63,403 bases of DNA from RGIG6353 sp964650465 (GCA_964650465.1 CAZYTA010000012.1:1-63403), one strand, 5' to 3'; positions 1 to 9,376 are shown, counted from the stretch's first letter. A program made the numbers and translations. Notes: generated from the letters alone by a model not told the origin.

Positions 1-252
<252 letters not shown>

Positions 253-339
253 TTTTCAAGTTAACTAACGCTTATATCAGTACTCTTCTTTTGAGTTTCA
301 TTCTCTATTCGATTTTCAGTGTACACAGTTACACTTGAA

Positions 340-455
<116 letters not shown>

Positions 456-459
456 ACAA

Positions 460-494
460 AAAAAGCAGTTGCTTTGGCAACTGCTTTTTCTTTT
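460..494 (+). terminator. Intrinsic terminator of the rRNA operon
   Basis: The stem GCAGTTGC / GCAACTGC (465-472 and 477-484) with a TTTG loop is flanked by an A-run before and a T-rich run after (485-494). It starts five bases after the 5S end. Confidence 0.9.
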
Positions 495-523
495 GAAAAT
501 ATTTTAGTTTCTATTTTTCATTG

Positions 524-552
524 TTGAATTATACTACACTCTGTGATACAAT
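524..552 (+). promoter_or_regulatory. Sigma-A type promoter for the ceramidase-like gene
   Basis: TTGAAT (524-529) and TACAAT (547-552) are separated by 17 bp, just after the rRNA terminator and 36 bp before the next start codon. Confidence 0.6.
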
Positions 553-588
553 GATTCTGTTCTAAAAAGTTTTTGGAGGAAAACGATT

Positions 589-1908
589 ATGAAATGCGGT
601 TTTTATGAGCTTGATATTACGCCTGCTCTTGGCAGTATAATTCCGGGAGGCTTTGGTGCGAGATATTCTAAATCCGTGCTTGATAGGCTTTTTGTAAGAG
701 CTGTTGTGTTTGATAACGGTGAAAATACTCTCGCATTGGCGGTGGTTGATGCCTGCGGTATAACCTTGGATATAACCGAGCGTATCAGGGAAAGAACTGA
801 ATCCTTGAGCGGAATAAAAGCAGATAATATTATGGTTATGGCGACACATGCTCACGGTGCGGGACCCACATTGAATTGGGGTGAGGAAGTAGTCACAGAT
901 GAGTATTATCTGCGTAACCTCGTAGAAAAAGCATCCGATGCAATTTCTTGTGCATATAACAGAGTGCAAGAATACGATATGGTTTTTGGCAAAGAAATAA
1001 TAAATGACATTTCTTTTATCAGAGTCTATAAAATGAAGGACGGCTCTCTTAAGACAAATCCCGGCCGCACTCATCCCGAAGCGATTCTTGAGCCGTGTGC
1101 CGAAATTGACCCTGAGCTGTACGTTCTTGCAGCAAAGAAGGATAATGAATACGTTGGCGGTCTAGTTAATTTTGCCACACATCCCGCGACGATTGCAACG
1201 GACGAAACTACGGGCGATTATATTTCCGTGCTCAGCCGTGAAATGAAAGAAATTTTTGGTCAACAGTTTGTGACGGTTTTTGTCAATGGCACTTGCGGTG
1301 ACATAAATCATGTTAACCCCTTTGACGAGAATACATATAAAGACAAATATGAAACATATAAGCGTGTCGGAAAGACTATTGCGCAAAAATCTGCCGAAGC
1401 GCTGAAGAATGGAAAGAAGCTTGATGCCAGTACACTTTTGTCAATGACTTCGTCGGTTGAGGTTAAGCTCAGAAAGCCGTCAAAGGAAAGATTAATGTGG
1501 GCAAAGGATGTATTTGACAGACTTGGTGATGAGCTAATTGATTCAACCCCCTCAAATCCAAATTATTGGAACACCTTCTTTGCTTTGCAGACCTTTTTGG
1601 TTCAGGCAGACAAAAGAACAAAGAGAAATATACATCTTCAGCTTTTCAGGGTAGGCGATTGTTATATCTTCGGAAACCCCTGTCAGATGTTTGTCAATTT
1701 CGGCAAAAAGATTAAAAAAGCTTGCGGAGACAAGTGCTTTATCTCGGATTTTGCAAACGACTACTTAGGCTATGTCCCCACTCCCGAATGTATGGCAGAG
1801 GGGGTATATGAGGCAACTCTTGCCGCCACCAGCGCTCTTGAAGCCGCTACAGGTGACATTGTGACAGATGAGCTTATCAGAATGCACAAGACTTTGAGCC
1901 TGTTGTAG
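589..1908 (+). CDS. Neutral/alkaline ceramidase N-terminal-domain family protein
   Basis: The 439-residue protein resembles the catalytic domain of neutral/alkaline non-lysosomal ceramidases: an N-terminal ITPALGS segment, ATHAHGAGP (His87 and His89, likely zinc ligands), FATHPATI (His198) and NGTCGDIN (233-240), where true ceramidases carry the catalytic-serine loop. It is much shorter than ceramidases and lacks a C-terminal domain and a signal peptide, so ceramide is unlikely to be the substrate. Related short proteins are common next to carbohydrate genes and probably hydrolyse an amide or act on sugars. The ATG follows TTGGAGGAAAACG, a strong ribosome site. It is the first gene after the rRNA operon. 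Confidence 0.75.
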   Translation: MKCGFYELDITPALGSIIPGGFGARYSKSVLDRLFVRAVVFDNGENTLALAVVDACGITLDITERIRERTESLSGIKADNIMVMATHAHGAGPTLNWGEEVVTDEYYLRNLVEKASDAISCAYNRVQEYDMVFGKEIINDISFIRVYKMKDGSLKTNPGRTHPEAILEPCAEIDPELYVLAAKKDNEYVGGLVNFATHPATIATDETTGDYISVLSREMKEIFGQQFVTVFVNGTCGDINHVNPFDENTYKDKYETYKRVGKTIAQKSAEALKNGKKLDASTLLSMTSSVEVKLRKPSKERLMWAKDVFDRLGDELIDSTPSNPNYWNTFFALQTFLVQADKRTKRNIHLQLFRVGDCYIFGNPCQMFVNFGKKIKKACGDKCFISDFANDYLGYVPTPECMAEGVYEATLAATSALEAATGDIVTDELIRMHKTLSLL

Positions 1909-1979
1909 TACATTAAATCGGTATGTAGACAGAAGGGTGCTTCGATTTCATCATTCGAATTTTCTAAAAAGGAGTACAT

Positions 1980-2510
1980 ATGGACAATATTTTATATATT
2001 ATCGGTCAGTGTTTTGGCATTTTAGCCGTCGTACTCGGCTTTATTTCCTTTCAGCAAAAGACACAGCTTGGTATTATCGTTTTTCAATGCGCAACAGGTT
2101 TTGCCTTTACCGCCCATTACTTTTTGATTGGTGCAATGACCGCAGTCGTTCTGAATTTTCTTTCGGCTCTGGTTTGTATCGTTTTCGGTGTTCGCAATAA
2201 AAGAAACAGCAAGAGCAAAACAGAGACAATAATCTGTACTTTGCTCATTGTAGTTGCGGGAATACTTTCCTGGGATAATATCTTTTCACTGCTTCTTATT
2301 GTAGGCTTGGCTGTTAATAATATAAGCCTGTCCTTTTCAAATCCACAGCACACACGCATTGCAGTTTTCTTCAAATCACCTCTCTGCCTTTCATATAATA
2401 TTCTCGTTTCTTCCATCGGCGGTGTCATTTTCGAATGTGCTGTCCTTACCTCTGCCATAATCGGTATTATAAAAAATAAATCCTCAAAAGACTCTGATAT
2501 CGCTTCGTAA
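1980..2510 (+). CDS. YgjV-family inner membrane protein
   Basis: This 176-residue, very hydrophobic protein begins MDNILYIIGQCFGILAVVLGF and matches the YgjV family, whose function is unknown. I see about five or six membrane segments (roughly residues 5-25, 35-68, 80-95, 97-115, 130-165), with a short basic loop NKRNSKSK after the second group. A good ribosome site (AAAGGAG, about 1970) precedes the ATG. It stands alone between the ceramidase-like gene and a cupin gene, with no link to either beyond shared direction. Confidence 0.75.
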   Translation: MDNILYIIGQCFGILAVVLGFISFQQKTQLGIIVFQCATGFAFTAHYFLIGAMTAVVLNFLSALVCIVFGVRNKRNSKSKTETIICTLLIVVAGILSWDNIFSLLLIVGLAVNNISLSFSNPQHTRIAVFFKSPLCLSYNILVSSIGGVIFECAVLTSAIIGIIKNKSSKDSDIAS

Positions 2511-2541
2511 TACACGAGGCGGTATTTTTTTATAAACGGGA

Positions 2542-2570
2542 TTGAATTTGATGATTTACTGTGATATAAT
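2542..2570 (+). promoter_or_regulatory. Sigma-A type promoter for the cupin gene
   Basis: TTGAAT (2542-2547), a 17-bp spacer and TATAAT (2565-2570). It lies 44 bp upstream of the cupin ATG. Confidence 0.65.
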
Positions 2571-2613
2571 GAATTCATCAAATATGAAATCCTATAGCCG
2601 AAGGAGAATACAT

Positions 2614-2958
2614 ATGTACAAGGAAATAAACCAACTAAAAACACAAACAAAACTTAATAGCCAAGGTAAGGAAAAGATGTTAAAAACAAACCTTGCGGCT
2701 TTTGATGAATCAGATCCGAGAATGAGACTCTATTCCTTAATACAGCTCAATCCGGGTGAGGAGGTTGAATATCATATGCACATAGGCGAAAGTGAAAGCT
2801 TCTTTTTCCTTTCGGGTAAGGGTGTCTACAACGATAACGGAAACAATGTCGATATTACTCCCGGAATGGTTACTCTCACCCCGTCAGGTGAAGGCCATGC
2901 AATCAAAAACACAGGCGACGAAATTCTCGCATTTATTGCTCTTATTCTTGTTGATTGA
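2614..2958 (+). CDS. Cupin domain protein
   Basis: This 114-residue single-domain cupin carries the classical first motif, G48-x5-H54-x-H56-x4-E61-x6-G68, and a second-motif histidine (His95 in GEGHAI), together a complete set of metal ligands. Such proteins are small metal-dependent isomerases, dioxygenases or sugar-binding proteins; nothing here fixes the substrate. The start is ATG 2614 rather than an in-frame ATG 72 bp upstream, because AAGGAGA lies six bases before 2614 and the upstream ATG sits inside the promoter -35 region. A DUF4886 gene follows. Confidence 0.85.
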   Translation: MYKEINQLKTQTKLNSQGKEKMLKTNLAAFDESDPRMRLYSLIQLNPGEEVEYHMHIGESESFFFLSGKGVYNDNGNNVDITPGMVTLTPSGEGHAIKNTGDEILAFIALILVD

Positions 2959-3024
2959 TATCTGTCTTGAATTTTATTTGGCTCGATGATATTCGGATAA
3001 AGCTTTGAAAGAGGGTAATTACTT

Positions 3025-3762
3025 ATGAATATTTTATCTATTGGAAACAGCTTTTCTCAGGACGCTCAAAGATATTTGCACGGTATCGCAAAGAAGGACG
3101 GATTTGCTCTCAACACCTTCAATCTTTACATAGGCGGTTGTCCTCTTTCGCTTCATTACAGAAATATGCTCAGCGAGCAAAATGCGTATACCCTTGAAAT
3201 GAACGGCGAAAGTACAGGCTTTAAGGTATCACTTAAAGAAGCACTGTTGAATCGCGATTGGGATGTCGTCACTGTTCAGCAGGTGAGCGGCAAATCAATC
3301 TGCTATGAAACATATCAACCCTATCTCGACAAAATAGCTGAGTATATAAGACTTTGTGCGCCTAAAGCAAAAATAGCCATTCATCAGACCTGGGCATATG
3401 AACAGGACTCCCACCGCTTGAATGTCGAATTGGGTTACGAAAGCCATACCGATATGTTCAAGGATATAAAAGTATCCTACGAAAAGGCCGCCAAGGCAAT
3501 AAAGGCAGATTTTATCATTCCGTCGGGCGAGCTTTTTCAAAAGCTTATTGCGTCGGGAATTGAAAAGATACATCGCGATACCTATCATGCAAGCTACGGA
3601 ACAGGCAGATATGCACTCGGCTTGCTTTGGTATGCGATTCTCACAGGAAACAATATAAGCGGCAATACTTTTTCTGATTTCGACGAAGAAATACCTGTGT
3701 CTGAAATCGGGACAGTAAAGCAGTGTGTCGAAAAAATTATGGAGCAATTCTGGGAGATATAA
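3025..3762 (+). CDS. DUF4886 family SGNH-like hydrolase
   Basis: The 245-residue protein starts MNILSIGNSFSQDA, the GNSFS block of DUF4886, an SGNH/GDSL-like fold; Ser9 is the probable nucleophile. The distal D-x-x-H pair is Asp185/His188 in RDTYHASYGTGRYA. No signal peptide is present, so it is probably cytoplasmic. DUF4886 proteins are found with glycan-degradation genes and are thought to be carbohydrate esterases, but the substrate is not established. An esterase gene follows after 35 bp, suggesting one transcription unit. Confidence 0.8.
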   Translation: MNILSIGNSFSQDAQRYLHGIAKKDGFALNTFNLYIGGCPLSLHYRNMLSEQNAYTLEMNGESTGFKVSLKEALLNRDWDVVTVQQVSGKSICYETYQPYLDKIAEYIRLCAPKAKIAIHQTWAYEQDSHRLNVELGYESHTDMFKDIKVSYEKAAKAIKADFIIPSGELFQKLIASGIEKIHRDTYHASYGTGRYALGLLWYAILTGNNISGNTFSDFDEEIPVSEIGTVKQCVEKIMEQFWEI

Positions 3763-3797
3763 CATCTGTCCAGAAATAACACAAAACAGGAGCATTT

Positions 3798-4805
3798 ATG
3801 ACAACTAACTCACACGCATTTGAATTTGAGAATCTGAAGAAAAATAAGCCTCTTTTAAGCTATGACGGAAAAATATCCTTTGAGGAGTGGCGTGCTTTGG
3901 CAAAGGATAAACTTACCGAATTGCTTGGTCTTCCCTTTGAAATGTGTGATCCCGAATTTACCATAACAGAAAAGGCTGAAAAAGACGGATATACTCAGAT
4001 AAAGCTTACCGTACAGACCGAAAAGGGATATTTTGTGCCCTGCTATTTTCTTGTCCCGCATAACAATAAGAAAAAGCTACCCTTGACGATATGCCTCAGC
4101 GGACACGGCGGAGGTATGCATATCGTTGCGGGTATTGCAAAAAACGAAGAGGACGAAAAGATGCTTACAGGCTGGCACCATCGTGCTATGGGCTTGAGGG
4201 CTGTCAGGGACGGCAGATGCGCTCTTATAATAGAAGCAAGAAATTTCGGAGAAAGCAGTCTCAAGGGCTACGGAACAAGCTGTACCGAAGCGTCAAAAAT
4301 AGCCATTCTTATGGGCAGAACGGTAATCGGCGAAAGAGTCTGGGACGCAATGCGTATACTTGACGCGGTGCTAGATAATTTTGATCGCATTGACGCAGAT
4401 AATATCGTTTGTACGGGAAATTCCGGCGGCGGCACGGCAACATATTATCTTGCCGCTATGGACGAAAGAATAACAGCGGCGGCGCCTTCCTGCTCAATTT
4501 GTACGTACGAGGATTCGATAGCGGCTATGGAGCACTGTATGTGTAACCATATCCCTTCTATAAGGAAATATTTTGAAATGGGCGACCTTGCAGGTCTTAT
4601 AGCGCCGAGAAAGCTTGTTATAGCAGCAGGCGAAAAAGATGTGATCTTTCCCATTGAAGGAACTAAAAAGACATTTGAAACTGTTAAACACCTATATAAA
4701 ATAAATGATGCAGAAGAGAATTGCGTACTTGTTATAGGTAACGGCGGACACCTTAACTACGCCGATGAGATTTGGTCAAAGCTTGCCGAAATGGGAGTGC
4801 AATAG
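3798..4805 (+). CDS. Alpha/beta hydrolase (acetyl-xylan-esterase-like)
   Basis: The 335-residue alpha/beta hydrolase has the oxyanion segment CLSGHGGG (about 99-106), nucleophile elbow G-N-S209-G-G, a likely acid in AAGEKDVIFP and a C-terminal catalytic histidine in GNGGHLNY. The architecture is that of the Abhydrolase_7 / dienelactone-hydrolase-type group that includes sugar deacetylases. There is no signal peptide. The start at 3798 is preceded by ACAGGAGCATTT. With the flanking DUF4886 and SGNH genes it makes three consecutive ester hydrolases, which suggests removal of acyl groups from imported sugars. Confidence 0.75.
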   Translation: MTTNSHAFEFENLKKNKPLLSYDGKISFEEWRALAKDKLTELLGLPFEMCDPEFTITEKAEKDGYTQIKLTVQTEKGYFVPCYFLVPHNNKKKLPLTICLSGHGGGMHIVAGIAKNEEDEKMLTGWHHRAMGLRAVRDGRCALIIEARNFGESSLKGYGTSCTEASKIAILMGRTVIGERVWDAMRILDAVLDNFDRIDADNIVCTGNSGGGTATYYLAAMDERITAAAPSCSICTYEDSIAAMEHCMCNHIPSIRKYFEMGDLAGLIAPRKLVIAAGEKDVIFPIEGTKKTFETVKHLYKINDAEENCVLVIGNGGHLNYADEIWSKLAEMGVQ

Positions 4806-4858
4806 ATCATTCTCAGACTAATAAAGAATAAAATACACAAGACGTAAGGAGAAATGCT

Positions 4859-5638
4859 ATGAATTGGGAAAAAGAATTATATCCGATAGACGAAAAACCG
4901 CTGGACAGATTGGTTAACGGCTACAGTAATACATCTGTCTTTCGCACAATGGCATTTGTGGGAGACAGCCTTTCCTCAGGTGAATTTGAGACACTTGACA
5001 ATGACGGCAAGCGCTCATACTACGACCTTTTTGAATACTCATGGGGACAGTATATCGCAAGAAATAACGGACTCAAGGCATACAATTTCTCAAGGGGCGG
5101 TATGACAGCAAAGGAATATCTTGACAGCTTTGCCGAGTCAAAGGGCTTCTGGGATAAGGACCTTGCCTGTCAGGCGTATGTTATAGCCCTCGGTGCAAAT
5201 GACCTTAACAGAGGCATTGAAATCGGCTCAATCGACGATATTGATGCAGATAACTACGAAAACAGCAAGCCTACCTTCATAGGCTTTTATGCAAGGATTG
5301 TGAAGAAATACAAGGAAATAAGCCCCGATGCAAAGTTTTTCTTTGTAACCTTCCCTGATGGCGGAAATAAAGAAAAAACTGTGGGAATGGTTAATGCACT
5401 TTATTCTCTTGCAGATCATTTTGCCAATGCTTACGTTATAGATTTGTACAGGTACGGACCGTTTTACGGCAACAGATTCAGAGAAAAATTCTACCTTCAC
5501 GGACACCTCAATCCCATGGGATATATTTTGACCGCTCGTATGGTGGACTCTTACATTGATTATATTATTCGCCATAACCCCGACGACTTCAGAAATGCGG
5601 GATTCATCGGTACGGATATACAGTACAAATTTGATTAA
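4859..5638 (+). CDS. SGNH/GDSL hydrolase
   Basis: The four blocks of the SGNH superfamily are present in this 259-residue protein: AFVGDSLSSG (nucleophile Ser37), the block II glycine in SRGGMTA, GANDLNRG (block III Asn) and HLNPMGY (block V His, with the acid in the same loop). No signal peptide. A substrate cannot be read from the sequence; relatives deacylate sugars. ATG 4859 follows TAAGGAGAAATGCT. It is followed 13 bp later by a HAD phosphatase. Confidence 0.8.
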   Translation: MNWEKELYPIDEKPLDRLVNGYSNTSVFRTMAFVGDSLSSGEFETLDNDGKRSYYDLFEYSWGQYIARNNGLKAYNFSRGGMTAKEYLDSFAESKGFWDKDLACQAYVIALGANDLNRGIEIGSIDDIDADNYENSKPTFIGFYARIVKKYKEISPDAKFFFVTFPDGGNKEKTVGMVNALYSLADHFANAYVIDLYRYGPFYGNRFREKFYLHGHLNPMGYILTARMVDSYIDYIIRHNPDDFRNAGFIGTDIQYKFD

Positions 5639-5651
5639 ACAGGAGTACATA

Positions 5652-6473
5652 ATGGCAAAATTTGACGGAATACTTATATGCACGGATCTTGACGGTACGC
5701 TGCTGAAAAAAGATAAAACGATCTCAAAGGAAAACCTTGAGGCAATTGAATACTTCAAGGCAAACGGAGGATATTTTGCATATGTTACGGGAAGAATGCC
5801 ATTCTTTGCTTATGATACATATGAAAAAGTAAAGCCAAATGCTCCTGTCGGATGTATCAACGGAGGAGGACTCTTTGATTATTCGCAAAACGATTACGTC
5901 TGGAAGCAGGAAATTCCCGATAAGGTGATCGAGCTGGTAAAGTGTGTAGATGCTCAGTTCCCAAGAGTCGGTATACAGGTGAATACCTTTTATAAAACCT
6001 ATTTTTGCAAGGATAACAGAGTATTGGTGAATTTTAGAAGAATATGCAATGCAGAAAACCTTACAGCTGAATATACAGATATAAAAGAACCTATGGCGAA
6101 GATGCTTTTCGGAGTTGAGACAGAGGAAGAAATATCGGGAATGAAGAAAATGCTCGACGAGCATCCGCTTGCCTCTGAATTTGAATTTGTTCGCTCCGAG
6201 CGCACCTTGTATGAAATTTTACCCAAGGGAATAACTAAGGGTACATCCATTGAAAAGATATGCGATTATTTAAAGCTTGATATCAACAAGAGCTTTGCTA
6301 TAGGTGATTATAACAACGATATCCCTATGATGAAGACGGCAGGTGTGGGAGTTGCTGTTTCAAATGCCTGCGACGATGCAAAAAATGCGGCAGACTATGT
6401 TACGGTTTCCAACGAGGACCATGCGATAGCAACGCTTATTTATGATATTGAAGCAGGTAAGTACAGCTCGTAA
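5652..6473 (+). CDS. Cof-type HAD-superfamily phosphatase
   Basis: The 273-residue protein has HAD motif I TDLDGTLLKKD (Asp12 and Asp14), motif II in YVTGR, and a C-terminal GDYNNDIPMM motif IV with the IIB cap between, typical of Cof/YbjI sugar-phosphate phosphatases of about 270 residues. The ATG at 5652 has CAGGAG nine bases upstream; a longer frame upstream overlaps the SGNH gene and is not needed. Substrate is unknown, generally phosphosugars or other small phosphomonoesters in the cytoplasm. Confidence 0.88.
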   Translation: MAKFDGILICTDLDGTLLKKDKTISKENLEAIEYFKANGGYFAYVTGRMPFFAYDTYEKVKPNAPVGCINGGGLFDYSQNDYVWKQEIPDKVIELVKCVDAQFPRVGIQVNTFYKTYFCKDNRVLVNFRRICNAENLTAEYTDIKEPMAKMLFGVETEEEISGMKKMLDEHPLASEFEFVRSERTLYEILPKGITKGTSIEKICDYLKLDINKSFAIGDYNNDIPMMKTAGVGVAVSNACDDAKNAADYVTVSNEDHAIATLIYDIEAGKYSS

Positions 6474-6488
6474 AAAAGAGGATACATA

Positions 6489-6992
6489 ATGGCTGAATAT
6501 ATCGACGTTTGCGATTATGACGGAAACAAATTGGGATTTTATGTTGAGCGAGGCAGACACCACCATAAGGATTGGTGGTACCTCTGTGTTCATGCTTACA
6601 TATATACGCCCGAGGGCAGGTTTTTGATACAACGACGTTCAATGGAAAAACAATACTTTCCCGGTATTTGGGATATTACATGCGGTGCCGCTGACCATGG
6701 TGAATCATCTGTTGAAGCGGCAATTCGTGAGGTTAAAGAAGAGTTAGGGCTTGATGTATCTCATTTTAAAACTGATTTTGTCGGGGTCTCGCATTGTTAT
6801 GACTGCGTAAACCATGTCTATTTCTTTAAAGGAGATTTTATTCTTGAGGATTTGGTTTTGCAACCCGAAGAGGTAATGGATGCAAAGCTTATAGATAGAT
6901 TTGAGCTCATGGATTTTATCAGGAATTCTGAGTTCAAGGACCCGGAATATCACAGAATGATTGAAGATTTTCTAAAAACAATTAATTTATAA
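6489..6992 (+). CDS. Nudix hydrolase
   Basis: A complete Nudix box begins at Gly66 and includes Glu72 and REVKEELG (80-87), fitting G-x5-E-x7-RE-x2-EE-x-G. At 167 residues it resembles the YfcD / isopentenyl-diphosphate-isomerase-like branch (FLIQRRS and PGIWDITCGG-like block before the box). It hydrolyses a nucleoside-diphosphate-linked substrate, or less likely isomerises one. It follows the HAD gene by 15 bp and is followed by a zinc-ribbon membrane protein after 14 bp. Confidence 0.85.
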   Translation: MAEYIDVCDYDGNKLGFYVERGRHHHKDWWYLCVHAYIYTPEGRFLIQRRSMEKQYFPGIWDITCGAADHGESSVEAAIREVKEELGLDVSHFKTDFVGVSHCYDCVNHVYFFKGDFILEDLVLQPEEVMDAKLIDRFELMDFIRNSEFKDPEYHRMIEDFLKTINL

Positions 6993-7006
6993 CAGGAGGG
7001 ATTGCG

Positions 7007-7375
7007 ATGAAGCATATTAAACCGGGAAGAGGTCCGTCAATGCAGGGCGGTATAGTCGGCATATTTATGATATGCTTTGGTATATTCTGGACCGTTGTTG
7101 CAGGCTCGGCTTTCCCGCCCTTTGCAATATTCGGAATACTGTGGACGGGCATTGCAGTAGTAAATACAGTTTACAATTTTAAAAATGCTACCTCTGAAAA
7201 CCGCTACTCCAAATACGATATTGTTGATTCACGTGAGGAGCCCGACCCACTTAATGAGCGCTTTAATCCAAACAAAGGGATGGATACTGCAGATAGCAAA
7301 TACTGCCCTTATTGCGGTGTAAAGGTGGGGGAGGACTATAAATACTGCAACGAATGCGGAAAAGAGCTTCCGTAA
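7007..7375 (+). CDS. Membrane protein with C-terminal zinc ribbon
   Basis: The 122-residue protein has two membrane segments near the N-terminus (about 14-33 and 38-55), a charged linker, and a C-terminal zinc ribbon with Cys100/Cys103 and Cys114/Cys117 (CPYCG and CNECG). Such short zinc-ribbon membrane proteins are common in Clostridia; no function is known. The ATG follows ACAGGAGGGATTGCG. The next gene begins 10 bp downstream and also encodes a membrane-anchored protein, so the two may act together. Confidence 0.7.
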   Translation: MKHIKPGRGPSMQGGIVGIFMICFGIFWTVVAGSAFPPFAIFGILWTGIAVVNTVYNFKNATSENRYSKYDIVDSREEPDPLNERFNPNKGMDTADSKYCPYCGVKVGEDYKYCNECGKELP

Positions 7376-7385
7376 AGGAGATAAT

Positions 7386-8291
7386 ATGAAGAAAGAACAC
7401 ATCCCATATATATTTCTTATCGTCTTGACTATTGTGCTTATTGTACTGACCTTCAGGGTCAAGAGGCTCGAGGATGATCTGAGGGTTTATAAGGTCAATG
7501 TAAGTTCAAAGCTTGACGACATCCGAATGGACATCTCTCTGATATACAAAAATGTAGAGGACAGAATGAAAAAGGATGCAAGCCTGTTCTCCAATGTTAA
7601 ATATATCGTTGGTCAGCCTACCCAAAGCGGTACTGTCCCTGTGGCATTTGAAATATTGCCAAAGACTCTTACCGATGATATGGAAATGACACTGACGGTC
7701 GGGGACAGCGCTGTCATTCTTCGGCGAATAGGAGATACCTTTAACGGTACTATTGATGTGTCTCTTTTTGACGATAGCAATAAGCCTCTCGTTACTGTTA
7801 TATCATCTGCCAAAAAGACAGAATACCTTGAGGATGTAAACCTGTCACACATCTACAGAAAGCTCCTTCCCGAGCTTTCGGCGGAAATGGCAGGCGGCTC
7901 GACCTATAGCCATAATTTGAAAAAGCTGTCGGTAGACCATACCTTCACCCTCAATAATTCTCACCCCGACAGCGATGTATCGTTTGTGAAATATACTCTC
8001 ATCGAGGAAATAAACGGAAAAGAGCTGTCGAGACAGGATATAACACAAAAGCTCATATCTGCAAACGGCAGCTATTTCGAGGAGTATAAAAAATCCTATG
8101 ACGTTAATGTCGGCGATACTCTTGTAATATTTGTCGAAGCCGAGGACAGCCTTGGATATATACACAAAACAGTCGCATATCATTGGCAGCAAAATGACAG
8201 CGGTGCAACAGCCGATGTCTACTACCATGGCGAAGCTATTCTCGACAAAGAAGGAAATCTGCTTGTTGATAACGGACATTTGTGGAATTAA
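7386..8291 (+). CDS. Membrane-anchored protein of unknown function
   Basis: I do not recognise this 301-residue protein. It has a short basic N-terminus, one transmembrane anchor (about residues 6-23) and a charged, probably coiled-coil segment (RVKRLEDDLRV onward to about 60). The rest is rich in beta-strand-like alternation and polar residues and would lie outside the cell; there are two likely beta-sandwich repeats (about 75-145 and 170-270). Start ATG 7386 is preceded by AAAGGAG. It is probably co-transcribed with the zinc-ribbon gene and ends at a strong terminator. Confidence 0.6.
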   Translation: MKKEHIPYIFLIVLTIVLIVLTFRVKRLEDDLRVYKVNVSSKLDDIRMDISLIYKNVEDRMKKDASLFSNVKYIVGQPTQSGTVPVAFEILPKTLTDDMEMTLTVGDSAVILRRIGDTFNGTIDVSLFDDSNKPLVTVISSAKKTEYLEDVNLSHIYRKLLPELSAEMAGGSTYSHNLKKLSVDHTFTLNNSHPDSDVSFVKYTLIEEINGKELSRQDITQKLISANGSYFEEYKKSYDVNVGDTLVIFVEAEDSLGYIHKTVAYHWQQNDSGATADVYYHGEAILDKEGNLLVDNGHLWN

Positions 8292-8297
8292 GCAAAA

Positions 8298-8335
8298 TTT
8301 TATCCCCTTGATGCGTTCTGCACCAAGGGGATAAA
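8298..8335. terminator. Bidirectional intrinsic terminator
   Basis: A 12-bp perfect stem TTTATCCCCTTG / CAAGGGGATAAA (8299-8310 and 8324-8335) lies between two convergent genes, with T-rich or A-rich tracts on both sides, so it can serve both strands. Confidence 0.85.
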
Positions 8336-8354
8336 TGCTTTTTTCAGCTTTAAC

Positions 8355-8642
8355 TTACTGCGGATAATCTTCACCAAGCTTGGTGTCAATAATGTACTTC
8401 GCCTTGATAGCTCTCAAGGTGTCCATATGAGGCTGTGTGAGATGTACCTGCTGATGCTGCTGTGACTCCCATATTTCAACCAGAAGTATCTCATTGGGAT
8501 GATTTTCCGAATAGTAGAAATCATACTTGATACAGCCGTCCTCTGCTCTTATTGCCTCGCTGACTCCTGCGGCATTAAGCTCCTCTACAAACTTTTCCCT
8601 GCAGCCTTCCTTTGCGGTCTGCACAACATAATAGTAATACAT
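8355..8642 (-). CDS. Antibiotic biosynthesis monooxygenase (ABM) domain protein
   Basis: The 95-residue protein fits the ABM/YgiN family of small dimeric alpha+beta ferredoxin-like proteins: YYYVVQTAKEGCREKF, an EDGCIKYDFYYS block and ILLVEIWESQ. Relatives are quinol monooxygenases or heme-type oxygenases, but many have other roles. It is the last gene of a leftward operon; its ATG overlaps the stop of the SGNH gene by one base (TAATG), which implies translational coupling. Confidence 0.82.
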   Translation of the reverse strand: MYYYYVVQTAKEGCREKFVEELNAAGVSEAIRAEDGCIKYDFYYSENHPNEILLVEIWESQQHQQVHLTQPHMDTLRAIKAKYIIDTKLGEDYPQ

Positions 8643-9376
8643 TACTTTTCCTCCTTGTACATTGTACTTGTGTGTTTGTTTATTATTTCATCCTCTCCTT
8701 CAAAAATGCATTTGAACAGCTCATCTGCGAAAAGCTCGTGCATCTCTCGGGTGGGATGATTAATTTTATTTGCCAATAATTCCGTAATATCCTGTGTTTC
8801 ACTCAGCTTTTTCCAATGCGAATAGCAGTCACATACCTTGACCTCCATATCACCTGCCAGCTTTACGGCAGAGGTCATATATAAATCCATTCTTCCTCCG
8901 TTTTGCATTTCTGCAGTCTTGTGAGCATATTCATAGTACTTTGCATCGGGAGAAAGTCTGACCGAGGTATTGAGCATATTCGGCGTCATGAATATAACAT
9001 CGGTGCTTGTTTCGATACATCTGTTGAATATTGTTTTCAAGGCATCAAGATAATCCTCAAGCTCGGTATTTACATCATTGAGACCAAAGCATACAATAAC
9101 CAGATCGGGACGGTGTGAAAACACATCTCTTTCCATACGGGGCAGGGAATTGCGCGCCGTCAAGCCTCCGATAGATGCGTTTATCACATTTACAGGAACA
9201 TAATTGCGCACCTCATTCAGCTTTCTTTTTAATCTGTTGTGATATACCGTCTCATAGTCTATCTCATCACCGTCAAGCGCACCGTGAGATACACTGTCTC
9301 CGAAAACAACAATGTTAATGGGGCCGTTCTCCATTAAGCCGTAGATGTCCATTTTCAGCTTTTCGACTATTTTCAT
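8642..9376 (-). CDS. SGNH/GDSL hydrolase
   Basis: The 244-residue protein carries VFGDSVSHG (Ser28), the FGLNDVN block and a C-terminal D/H region in NHPTREMHELFADEL, so it is an SGNH-type esterase. The start is ATG 9376, directly after the stop of the upstream rhamnosidase gene; the longer frame runs far into that gene and is discarded. No signal peptide. Being coupled to GH78 it may remove acyl groups from rhamnosides or their side chains (inference). Confidence 0.85.
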   Translation of the reverse strand: MKIVEKLKMDIYGLMENGPINIVVFGDSVSHGALDGDEIDYETVYHNRLKRKLNEVRNYVPVNVINASIGGLTARNSLPRMERDVFSHRPDLVIVCFGLNDVNTELEDYLDALKTIFNRCIETSTDVIFMTPNMLNTSVRLSPDAKYYEYAHKTAEMQNGGRMDLYMTSAVKLAGDMEVKVCDCYSHWKKLSETQDITELLANKINHPTREMHELFADELFKCIFEGEDEIINKHTSTMYKEEK

